Assembly: GCA_946479615.1 (NCBI GenBank)
Contig: CAMLGR010000005.1
Span: 1-64,000, forward strand
DNA length: 64,000 nucleotides
DNA from: an uncultured Bacteroidota bacterium
GTDB lineage: Bacteria > Bacteroidota > Bacteroidia > Chitinophagales > Chitinophagaceae
Direction of reading: 5' to 3'
The notes below the pieces were generated by a model. That model saw nothing but the letters and a program-made list of their open reading frames with translations. It made no database searches and had not been told where the DNA came from. The translations under genes and the position numbers were made by a program. Positions 34,676-43,045 of this stretch are shown here, one piece after another (position 1 is the first letter of the stretch; each line of letters begins with the position of its first letter).

Positions 34676-36673
34676 TTATTTTTTTCCCGGTATCCGTATC
34701 ACGCTTAATGAATACGGTGGTACTTTATAGGAAAAATGTTTTTGCACCCGTATTGCGGACACAACCGGCACCGGTTTTTCCGAGGCTCCTTTAAGTATAT
34801 CACCGGGATGACCGCTAAGCAATGAAAGCGCTGCATCATTGGTAGTAATGCCTAACCGCGATAATTCAGCTATTGCTGTCACTTCTGTGCTACCGGCATT
34901 GACAATTTTCAGGATCAAATCTCCGGATGATGTTTGCTGTGTACAGGATACAGCGAGCACAGAATCCCCTGCCTTATTGTTATCCCTGAATGAAATGATA
35001 TCCGGATAATACAGATCTCCCTGGTTAACGGAAAACAATTTCTGTACATAATAATTGATCGAAGGAGAAACGCTGGTGTTATTAAAATAAATAAGATCGG
35101 GTGTCCATGACAGGTGACCGGTATTCGCCAGCAAAGGAGCATAGGAAGCCATCTGAACCACATCGCCATTGCGCTCCAGTGATGTCATGTACACGGCCTC
35201 CGATAAAGCATCCAGCAGGGTGTTTCCTTTTGCCGCATATTCTCCCAGGTAGACATGCGATTTGGAACGGTCATAATTATCATACCGTGTTGTATTATTC
35301 AGGAACCAGTTGGCCCGCTGGTAATAATGTTCATCGACTACGGGAATATGTAACTGGTTAGCGAGTTTCCATCCGAGATCATAATCTTCACCCGCAGGAA
35401 ATGGTCCGACCGTACCCACCAATGTGATTTCAGGATGTTTGGCTCTTACCACATTATAGATCATCGTGAAGCGCTCATTAAATTCAGGTGTCATTTTATC
35501 TTCATTACCAATCCCCAGGTATTTCAATCCGAATGGTTGCGGATGACCGGCGGCTGCTCTTTTTGCACCCCATGTGGAAGTGGCAGGGCCATTGGCCCAC
35601 TCAATCAGGTCAAGTATATCCTGGATATAATTTTGCATTTCTTCCATGGGCAATGCTTTCTGCCCGATGCTCCCAATACGCCAGGTGCCTCCCGAATTCT
35701 GGCAACTGACTGCTGCTGCCAGTACCGGTAATGGTTTTGCACCGATGTCCTCGCAAAAAGTAAAATATTCATAATAACCAAGTCCAACGGATTGATGATA
35801 GTTCCAGATATTTTTCTGATCGACACGTTGTTCTACCGGTCCGATCGTGTTTTTCCATTGATACATATTTCCCAACCCATCGCCATGCACTAAACAGCCA
35901 CCGGGAAAACGTACAAACTTCGGCGCCAGGTCAGCAATGGTTTGTGCAAGATCGGCGCGTAGTCCATTGTCCCTGTTTTTAAAGGTAGCTTGCGGAAACA
36001 GCGAGACCATATCGATCCCGAATTTGCTTTTTACATTCGTTGTTATCACAAGACTGCAACTGTCATCTGTTTTTGAAGCGGTTAAGGTGCAGCTGTATTT
36101 TTTCCATCCCGGTTCATTAGCAGAAAAATCAGTGATAGCCAGGGTGTCACCTTTTCTCCCCACTAATTTTACAGTAAAAGGAATAGCGCCTGTTGAATAG
36201 GGTTTGATAAATACCGAGAAATGATAAGTAGCCTGCTGCTGTACAGCAATCCCATCAAATCCATGATTGATAAGTCCCACCCCTTCCCTGCCCGGATCCT
36301 CGACATTCAGCACTAAAAAATGCGGGTTATTGAGATGAATGGGATCTTTGGATTCTACAGAAACAGTTCCATATCCATAACCTTTGCTGGTATATTCCCA
36401 GGCGGTGAATGCATTCCAATCTTTTCGCTTACTGTTCCAGGCATCGACATCGGAAGGATTGTATTCAAACGAACGGTTTTGAATAAGCTCTGCATACAGA
36501 CCGCCATCGGCTGCATAACTAATATCTTCAAAAAAGACACCGAAGAGATCGGGACTGATCTTTTTGGCAGCCGTTGATCGTAATTTGGTTTTATCCTGCG
36601 CCTGGGTATAAAAAGAAATACGCAAGGCAAGTGTAAAAAACAGGAATGGAATCAATGAACGGGAAGATCTCAT
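34676..36673 (-). CDS. alpha-L-arabinofuranosidase, family GH51
   Basis: The 665-residue protein has a signal peptide (LIPFLFFTLALRISFYTQAQ). Its opening, KKISPDLFGVFFEDISYAADGGLYAELIQNRSFEY, is typical of GH51. A carbohydrate-binding beta-sandwich insert precedes the barrel, where LKYLGIGNEDK supplies the acid/base glutamate and HVYLGEYAAKG the nucleophile glutamate. The arabinofuranosidase C-terminal beta domain closes it. The enzyme removes alpha-L-arabinofuranose side groups. It is separated from the GH35 gene upstream by 172 bases with a word-repeat hairpin, so it is probably a separate transcript at the end of the utilisation locus. Confidence 0.93.
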   Translation of the reverse strand: MRSSRSLIPFLFFTLALRISFYTQAQDKTKLRSTAAKKISPDLFGVFFEDISYAADGGLYAELIQNRSFEYNPSDVDAWNSKRKDWNAFTAWEYTSKGYGYGTVSVESKDPIHLNNPHFLVLNVEDPGREGVGLINHGFDGIAVQQQATYHFSVFIKPYSTGAIPFTVKLVGRKGDTLAITDFSANEPGWKKYSCTLTASKTDDSCSLVITTNVKSKFGIDMVSLFPQATFKNRDNGLRADLAQTIADLAPKFVRFPGGCLVHGDGLGNMYQWKNTIGPVEQRVDQKNIWNYHQSVGLGYYEYFTFCEDIGAKPLPVLAAAVSCQNSGGTWRIGSIGQKALPMEEMQNYIQDILDLIEWANGPATSTWGAKRAAAGHPQPFGLKYLGIGNEDKMTPEFNERFTMIYNVVRAKHPEITLVGTVGPFPAGEDYDLGWKLANQLHIPVVDEHYYQRANWFLNNTTRYDNYDRSKSHVYLGEYAAKGNTLLDALSEAVYMTSLERNGDVVQMASYAPLLANTGHLSWTPDLIYFNNTSVSPSINYYVQKLFSVNQGDLYYPDIISFRDNNKAGDSVLAVSCTQQTSSGDLILKIVNAGSTEVTAIAELSRLGITTNDAALSLLSGHPGDILKGASEKPVPVVSAIRVQKHFSYKVPPYSLSVIRIPGKK

Positions 36674-36756
36674 TATTTTAAGTTTAGGGATGGTTAGTAA
36701 ACTAAAATAGTGAATTTATCTTTTTGTTCTGTCGTGGGAAAGATCCGTGTGAAAGC

Positions 36757-36838
36757 TTTTTACCACATAGGATCATAGGAATATAGAAATACACACATAG
36801 GCTTTTCTATGTGAAACTTATGTTTCTTATGTGGTAAA
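36757..36838. repeat. inverted repeat of ACCACATAGGATCATAGG words
   Basis: TTTTACCACATAGGATCATA (from 36757) pairs imperfectly with a right arm ending TTATGTGGTAAAA (36838). Inner words CACATAGG and CTATGTG extend the pairing. It shares the words TTACCACATAG and CATAGG with the element at 27128-27218, about 9.6 kb away. It lies between GH35 and GH51 on the minus strand. Confidence 0.78.
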
Positions 36839-36845
36839 AAAAATG

Positions 36846-38471
36846 TCACCGCACAATCAACGTAGTTTGCAATACCACTGGTACGGCACCGATGCGGGGC
36901 CCGCCCCAGTCTGTTTCATCGCCGTTGCGGATACGCAGTAATTTAAATACCCCATTTTCAAAATGTCCTTCTTCTACTTTCAGGTACTGCCAGGCTTTAC
37001 CGGCATTGCTACCTGATGGGCGAAAGGTAAAATGGCAAAGTGTACCGATCAGAATAAATTTATTTTCTTCCAGTTGAACGATCATGGCTTTACCAATAGG
37101 TTCTGCGTTTGGCGGCGCGGCACTTCCTCTTCCTGCCGTTCCGAAGGATACCGTTGCTTCCCAGGCGCCGAGATCGATCGTTTGCGCAGCATGATCCTCA
37201 CGTTCAATAACCGATTTTATTTTTCCTTCAAAACCCCATTGTGCCAGCTCTCTCATCATGGGTGCAGCCATCGCATATTCATGGGCAAATGGAGCCAGGC
37301 GTTCTGTTTGCTCTGTTTTGCTGGCACCGTTTCCATGATCATCGATACCAAACGGAGAAAAACCAATTCCACCACGCGCGATTACGTCATACAGGTATTT
37401 TACTTTATCTGCACTGAAACTGGCTTCCGGTACGAACAGCGCATTATCGGGACGATCATATAGTTCCAGCACTTTCAATATCCTTTCACTGCCGGATAAA
37501 TAAATATCGGGCGATACGATATCGATCGCCGGCGCTGCTACTTTCCAGATAGGAATGACATTATCGGTAGGTCCGCCACTTTCGTATGTATCGGCCATTG
37601 GGTTGGTTAACGGATCGCGCAGCGCAGCATTCGCATATAAAGGCAATGCATATTCTGCTTTACCGGCAGCAGCCACCTGGCCGATGAATTTTGCTACCGA
37701 CCATGCATGAAAATATTCATCAGCCCTGTCACCAAACACTGTTTTCCAGGATCCCTGTGCAGCCCCTGAATGATTCAGTGCTTTTAAAACAGCAGGCGTG
37801 AGCAATTCTGCAGGTACATTTCCTTCAAAAAGTGTTTGTGCAGCCGGGGAATAATCACGCATACTGTCCCAGGCACCGGGTTCATTTTCCACCTGTACCA
37901 TGATCACGGTATGCTGACCATCTGCTTTCTTTAAATATTTCATGACTGCCGCGAACGCCTTTGTATCTGCGTCGAGTGTAGCTGAACTATGGGGCGAAGG
38001 TGAATCGATGGGTTTACCGGTACGTCCTGTTATATTCGGGTATTTCACGGCATCACGTTTCATCCATTCGGGCATATAGTGATTGCTGCCATTCTTCCAG
38101 GTGGCGAACCATAATAAAACCAGTTTCACTTTATGCTGACGGGCTTGTTTTAATAATGTATCGATCAGGGAGAAATCAAATTTACCGGGCTGTGGTTCCA
38201 CCTGTTCCCAGTAAATAGGCACCTCGAGTGTATTTGCGTTCATCTCTTCTATAGCCGACCACAATTTCGGCAGCATACCCGGCCATCCGCTTGAGTTATG
38301 TGCCTGTCCTGCCAGCATAAAGAAAGGCCTTCCATCGACCAGCAATGCATGGCGCCCATTTTTTTCTATCAGCTTTGGCATCGTTCCGGCACCAGGCTGA
38401 CTAAAAGATTTTCCGGCAGATAGCAGCCAAAGTGCTGCCACAGCAAGCATTGTTTTTGTTATTTTCATCAT
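36846..38471 (-). CDS. GH35 beta-galactosidase-like enzyme with DUF5597 tail
   Basis: The 541-residue protein has a signal peptide (MLAVAALWLLSAGKSFSQ) and a GH35-type barrel: ALLVDGRPFFMLAGQAHNSS, NTLEVPIYWEQVEPQPGKFD, MVQVENEPGAWDSMRDYSP (acid/base glutamate) and ALFVPEASFS (nucleophile glutamate). The C-terminal beta domain fits DUF5597 (GEIRNGDETDWGGPRIG-like end). Relatives are beta-galactosidases acting on pectic or hemicellulosic galactose side chains. A terminator lies upstream after the GH3 gene, so this gene is likely transcribed separately. Confidence 0.88.
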   Translation of the reverse strand: MMKITKTMLAVAALWLLSAGKSFSQPGAGTMPKLIEKNGRHALLVDGRPFFMLAGQAHNSSGWPGMLPKLWSAIEEMNANTLEVPIYWEQVEPQPGKFDFSLIDTLLKQARQHKVKLVLLWFATWKNGSNHYMPEWMKRDAVKYPNITGRTGKPIDSPSPHSSATLDADTKAFAAVMKYLKKADGQHTVIMVQVENEPGAWDSMRDYSPAAQTLFEGNVPAELLTPAVLKALNHSGAAQGSWKTVFGDRADEYFHAWSVAKFIGQVAAAGKAEYALPLYANAALRDPLTNPMADTYESGGPTDNVIPIWKVAAPAIDIVSPDIYLSGSERILKVLELYDRPDNALFVPEASFSADKVKYLYDVIARGGIGFSPFGIDDHGNGASKTEQTERLAPFAHEYAMAAPMMRELAQWGFEGKIKSVIEREDHAAQTIDLGAWEATVSFGTAGRGSAAPPNAEPIGKAMIVQLEENKFILIGTLCHFTFRPSGSNAGKAWQYLKVEEGHFENGVFKLLRIRNGDETDWGGPRIGAVPVVLQTTLIVR

Positions 38472-38570
38472 TAGAATTGAAATTATTTATATAATACCAT
38501 TTATTTGAATATAGAGCCCTGCATTTATTTTTATATTCACCCAAGTTCGTAAAACTTTCCGTATAAACGA

Positions 38571-38596
38571 AAGCCCCCTGTAAAACCAGGCGGCTT
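38571..38596 (-). terminator. terminator after the first GH3 gene
   Basis: Read on the minus strand, AAGCCGCCTGG and a near-complement CAGGGGGCTT form a GC-rich stem with a short loop, followed by TCGTTTA. It lies 44 bases past the GH3 stop codon and separates the main locus operon from GH35 and GH51. Confidence 0.7.
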
Positions 38597-38640
38597 ATTA
38601 CGACAATTACTTTTCGGGAAAAAATTATCTGTTACCAATA

Positions 38641-40815
38641 TTATTTAAGCGTAATGCTTCCGGTCAGTCTTACATCATCGGAAGAACTTCCTGTCATGAT
38701 CGTAAATGTTCCTGGTTCCAGCACCCATGCTGCCTTTATATCATTGTAATACCGGAACGCATCCTTATCCAGTGTTATTATCACTTTCTTGCTTTGGCCG
38801 GGCTCCAATAATACTTTTTGAAATCCTTTCAGTTCCTTTTTCGGTCTTCTCAATGTACTGCTGTCATCTTTCACATATACCTGTACCACTTCAGCACCTG
38901 CAACTTTGCCCGCATTGGTAACAGTAAGCGTAACGGCGACTGATTGCGCACCTTTTACAATACTCAAACCAGAATAATTGAATTCCGTATAGGAAAGTCC
39001 ATGACCAAATGCAAACTGTGGTTTCACTTTATAGGTATCAAAATAACGATAGCCAACAAAAATATCGTCGTTGTACAATACATTTACTGAATCACCGGGA
39101 TATTGCCCTAATACATGCGCCGGACTTTCCGACAATTTTTTTGGAAAGGTGACAGGCAATTTGCCGGAAGGATTTACCGCACCAAATAATATCTCTGCCA
39201 ATGCATTTCCTCCTTCACTACCGGCATACCATGCTTCTACAATAGCTGGCAGCTCATTTACCCAACCGGATACATCGATCGGTCCACCGCCCATTAATAC
39301 TACAATTGTTTTTGGATTTGCTTTGACTACTGCTTTTATCAATTCATTTTGTCCGAAGGGCATATCCATATCCGGCTTATCAGTCCCTTCTGCATCATAA
39401 GCATTATCGCGCCATGCATAATTGTTATACCCGTGTGTCCATCCACCAGCGATGACCGCTACATCTGCTTTCTTTGCCGCTTCTACCGCTGCATCGATCA
39501 ATGCCTGGTTGACAGCAGCATTCTTTGTTATTTCATACCCGGGACTATAGCTGATCGCAACAGCATCGCCAGCGATCTTTTTCAATCCCTCCTGTAATGT
39601 CACTTCATACTTTGTACGTACCTGTGAACTTCCTCCTCCTTCTGACTGAAGTCTTGCCGCATTCACGCCGATCAACGCGATCGATTTAACGGAAGATTTA
39701 TGCAACGGAAGTAAATTGTTGTCATTCTTTAACAGCACGATCCCTTCTTCCGCTACTCTTTTTGCCGTAGCAAAATGTTCTTTTGTCGCAAATGATCCTG
39801 CAGGTCTTTTACCAAACTTGTACGTCTTGTACATGACATATAATATGCGTCTTACTTTTTCATCAATCAGTTTTTCATCTACTATACCTTTTTTTACCAA
39901 TGAAATGACAGTATCGCCGAGGAAGAATTTATTGTAGGGCGTACCACCCAGATCCGTTCCCATTTCAAGATCAGTACCATACCACAATGCTTCCATGGTA
40001 TTATGCACGGCACCCCAGTCACTCATCACGAGACCTTTAAATCCTAATTCTTTTTTCAGGATCGTATTTATGAGATAATCATTTTCTGTGCACCACTGAC
40101 CCCTGAATTTATTATACGCTCCCATCACAGTATATACATCGCCCTCCTGTACCGCTGCTTTAAAACCGGGCAAGTATATTTCACGCAATGCTCTTTCACT
40201 CATCAGTACATTGATATGTCCGCGTCTTGTTTCCTGGTTGTTGGCTAAATAATGTTTAACACAAGCCGCTACTCCCTGCGACTGCACACCTCTTATATAG
40301 CCCACTGTCATTTTTGAGACCAGATAAGGATCTTCACTCTGGTATTCAAAATTCCTTCCATTGAGTGGTGAACGCATGATATTAATACCGGGTCCGAGAA
40401 TAACATCTTTGCCTCTTGCATTCGCCTCACTTCCTAATACCGTTCCATAGGCATAACCCAATTGCGGGTTCCAGGTAGAAGCCAAACAAATACCTGTAGG
40501 CAGATAAGTGCCGCTGTCATTGACATGGTCATTGGCTGTGTTCCAATCCCTTCCGTGTTCGGGACGAACGCCATGCGGGCCATCACTGGTCGTTAACTCA
40601 GGTATTCCGAGCCGCTCCACACCCGTTGAAGTGAAAGAAGAACTCGCATGTATCATTCCTACTTTTTCTTCCAGTGTCATTTGTTTGATCTGTGCATTGA
40701 TCTTTTGATAAATAACGGCATCAGGTGGAACGTTCTGTGCATTCACATTTTCAACTCCAGCTATAGCAGATATTATAATAAACAGAACTACTCTTTTTAC
40801 AATTGCCTGGTTCAT
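38641..40815 (-). CDS. GH3 beta-glucosidase-type enzyme
   Basis: The 724-residue enzyme has a signal peptide (VVLFIIISAIAGVENVNAQ) and the three GH3 domains: a TIM barrel with KHYLANNQETRRGHINVLMS and the nucleophile aspartate in GLVMSDWGAVHNTME, a second alpha/beta domain (GGWTHGYNN), and a fibronectin III-like domain (FNYSGLSIVKGAQSVAV). The start at 40815, 13 bases past the upstream stop, is preferred over 40845, which would overlap it. Members of this branch are usually beta-glucosidases, which would fit gluco-mannan oligosaccharides. Confidence 0.92.
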   Translation of the reverse strand: MNQAIVKRVVLFIIISAIAGVENVNAQNVPPDAVIYQKINAQIKQMTLEEKVGMIHASSSFTSTGVERLGIPELTTSDGPHGVRPEHGRDWNTANDHVNDSGTYLPTGICLASTWNPQLGYAYGTVLGSEANARGKDVILGPGINIMRSPLNGRNFEYQSEDPYLVSKMTVGYIRGVQSQGVAACVKHYLANNQETRRGHINVLMSERALREIYLPGFKAAVQEGDVYTVMGAYNKFRGQWCTENDYLINTILKKELGFKGLVMSDWGAVHNTMEALWYGTDLEMGTDLGGTPYNKFFLGDTVISLVKKGIVDEKLIDEKVRRILYVMYKTYKFGKRPAGSFATKEHFATAKRVAEEGIVLLKNDNNLLPLHKSSVKSIALIGVNAARLQSEGGGSSQVRTKYEVTLQEGLKKIAGDAVAISYSPGYEITKNAAVNQALIDAAVEAAKKADVAVIAGGWTHGYNNYAWRDNAYDAEGTDKPDMDMPFGQNELIKAVVKANPKTIVVLMGGGPIDVSGWVNELPAIVEAWYAGSEGGNALAEILFGAVNPSGKLPVTFPKKLSESPAHVLGQYPGDSVNVLYNDDIFVGYRYFDTYKVKPQFAFGHGLSYTEFNYSGLSIVKGAQSVAVTLTVTNAGKVAGAEVVQVYVKDDSSTLRRPKKELKGFQKVLLEPGQSKKVIITLDKDAFRYYNDIKAAWVLEPGTFTIMTGSSSDDVRLTGSITLK

Positions 40816-40828
40816 GTACTTTTTATAC

Positions 40829-43027
40829 TTATTTAATAATATCAATTACATCCTGGAATTTAATGTTAGCAGAAGAACTGCCTGCCATTAATTTTACCCT
40901 ATCTGTCTCTATCACATATTGATGCAGATTCTCATCCCAGTATTTCAGATCGTTTGCCTTTACGGCAAACCGGACCGTTGTTTTTTCTCCCGGCTTTAAG
41001 GTAATCCTTTTAAATGCTTTCAACTCCTTATGGGGCCGCTCAACAATTGAATTCAGATGCGAAACATATAATTGTGCCACTTCATCTCCTGTTCTTTTCC
41101 CGGTATTCGTAATATCCACTGACACCAGTATCTCCCCGTTTGTTTTTATTGCCTTGTTATTGATTTTAAAATTGGAATAGCTGAACGCAGTGTAAGATAA
41201 CCCATACCCGAATGGATACAAGGGTTCTCCTTTGAAATACATATACGTTCTGCCATCACGTATGTTATAATCCATCATAGGCGGAAGCTGCTCCATAGAT
41301 CGCGGCCATGTCTGCACCAGTCTGCCACCGGGGTTGTAATCGCCAAACAATACATCGGCTAGTGCCGTACCGAGTTCCTGGCTATTATGTGTAAGATGTA
41401 TGATAGCTGGAATATTATGCTGCGTCCAGGTAATAGCATAAGGGAAACTTGCTATCAGCACTACTACGGTTTTGGGATTGATACGATAAACCTGCCTTAT
41501 CAGCTCTTCTTGTTCCAGGTAAATGGTTTTTCTGTCCACTGCTTCTTTACCATCACTTGGCGTAGGACATTGTTCCCATCCTGCGTTGCACCAGGTATGA
41601 TTTCCTACCACCATGATCACATAATCAGAGAAAGCCGCTAATGCCTTTACGCTATCAGCATCCCTGCCGCTGGTCCATTGCACTGATACATTATTCCCCA
41701 ATTTGTTGGTTATTCCTTCCACTGCTGAGACAGCATATGGCGGTGTGCCACTGTACCAATCCAGCAATACCTGGTTTGCATAAGGGCCGATGACCGCCAG
41801 TGATTTTATTTTCGTTTTATCAAGCGGGAGAAAGTTATCCTGGTTTTTTAAAAGGACAATTGATTTTTTAGTTACTTCCAGTACAAAGGCTTTGTTCTGT
41901 GCACTCAGCCAGGGCTCTTCTGTGTCTTTGATCGCTGCATACGGCACCATTTCAGGAGGGTCCAGCAACCCGAGTTTTATCATCACCCTGAAACTGCCCC
42001 TGATTGCTTCATCGATATCTTTTTCCTGTAATAGTCCATCTTTCAATGCTGAATTGACCGCGCTGGTTTGCCTGTCCAGGAATTGATTGATCCCTGCTTT
42101 TACAGCCGCCGCCGCTGCCCAGGCGCTATCGGGATAATATTTATGTTGCTTCCATAATAATCCCAGGGCGCCGCCATCATTACAGATAATCCCGTTTTGC
42201 CCCCATTCCCGGACCGTGATCTCTTTCAATACAGGGTTTACCATCATGGGAATGCCATTGTATTTGTTATAAGATGCCATGTAGGCCCGCGAACCCGCAT
42301 CGATACCCATCTTAAAAGGCAATGAATAATATTCCCTGAATAGTCTTTCATCAAAATCAGATGAAGAACGTACGCGGTCATTCTCATTGCTGTTGGCCAG
42401 GAAATGTTTCATCAAAGAAGCAGTCATCCAGTATTTAGGATCATTTCCCTGCAAACCTTTTACATAAGCCTGTGTCATGCATCCATTGAACCAGGCATCT
42501 TCACCATAACATTCTTCTGTACGACCCCATCGCGGATCGCGGCCGATATCAGCATTGGGCGCCCGTATGACAAGGTTACCCGTTTTATATTTTTCACTTT
42601 GAAAGATATACCGTGCTTCATACGCCTCGGTAGCTGCCACTTTCCTGATCAGCGCCGTGTCCCATGTTTCAGCTAATCCATACGATTGAGGAAAGGTAGT
42701 AGTGGTCACTAATTTTCTGCGGCCCCAGTTGCCGGGTCCGCCCAGCGCTACACCATGCAATCCTTCCATCTGTCCCGAAGCTTTTATACCTAATCTTGGT
42801 ACAGAAGGATTGGTGCCCAGGCAACTTACTTTCTCATCCGGCGTGAGCAATGAAATGATATTATCTATCCGCTTTTCTGCATCCAGTGAAGGATCCTGGA
42901 ATGGATACTGATATTTTCTTTGTGCAGAAGAGGTCAAAATAATCCCTGAGAGCAGCAGTACGCATAGGGCAATCCGCTTGTATGCCTGTATTGAGATGTT
43001 GGTCATGTCCGTTTTATTGTGATACAC
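40829..43027 (-). CDS. GH3 enzyme, xylosidase/arabinofuranosidase branch
   Basis: The 732-residue enzyme has a signal peptide (IALCVLLLSGIILTSSAQ) and the GH3 layout. The barrel holds IRAPNADIGRDPRWGRTEE and the nucleophile aspartate in GIICNDGGALGLLWK. The second domain has WCNAGWEQCPTPS, and a fibronectin III-like end closes it. The GMEGLHG and GRDPRWGRTEE segments favour the beta-xylosidase/arabinofuranosidase-like branch, but beta-glucosidase or another beta-hexosidase is possible. The start may be ATG 43027 or 43006. It is placed directly between GH2 and the other GH3 gene and is likely cotranscribed. Confidence 0.9.
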   Translation of the reverse strand: MYHNKTDMTNISIQAYKRIALCVLLLSGIILTSSAQRKYQYPFQDPSLDAEKRIDNIISLLTPDEKVSCLGTNPSVPRLGIKASGQMEGLHGVALGGPGNWGRRKLVTTTTFPQSYGLAETWDTALIRKVAATEAYEARYIFQSEKYKTGNLVIRAPNADIGRDPRWGRTEECYGEDAWFNGCMTQAYVKGLQGNDPKYWMTASLMKHFLANSNENDRVRSSSDFDERLFREYYSLPFKMGIDAGSRAYMASYNKYNGIPMMVNPVLKEITVREWGQNGIICNDGGALGLLWKQHKYYPDSAWAAAAAVKAGINQFLDRQTSAVNSALKDGLLQEKDIDEAIRGSFRVMIKLGLLDPPEMVPYAAIKDTEEPWLSAQNKAFVLEVTKKSIVLLKNQDNFLPLDKTKIKSLAVIGPYANQVLLDWYSGTPPYAVSAVEGITNKLGNNVSVQWTSGRDADSVKALAAFSDYVIMVVGNHTWCNAGWEQCPTPSDGKEAVDRKTIYLEQEELIRQVYRINPKTVVVLIASFPYAITWTQHNIPAIIHLTHNSQELGTALADVLFGDYNPGGRLVQTWPRSMEQLPPMMDYNIRDGRTYMYFKGEPLYPFGYGLSYTAFSYSNFKINNKAIKTNGEILVSVDITNTGKRTGDEVAQLYVSHLNSIVERPHKELKAFKRITLKPGEKTTVRFAVKANDLKYWDENLHQYVIETDRVKLMAGSSSANIKFQDVIDIIK

Positions 43028-43045
43028 TTATTAAATAATAAAATA

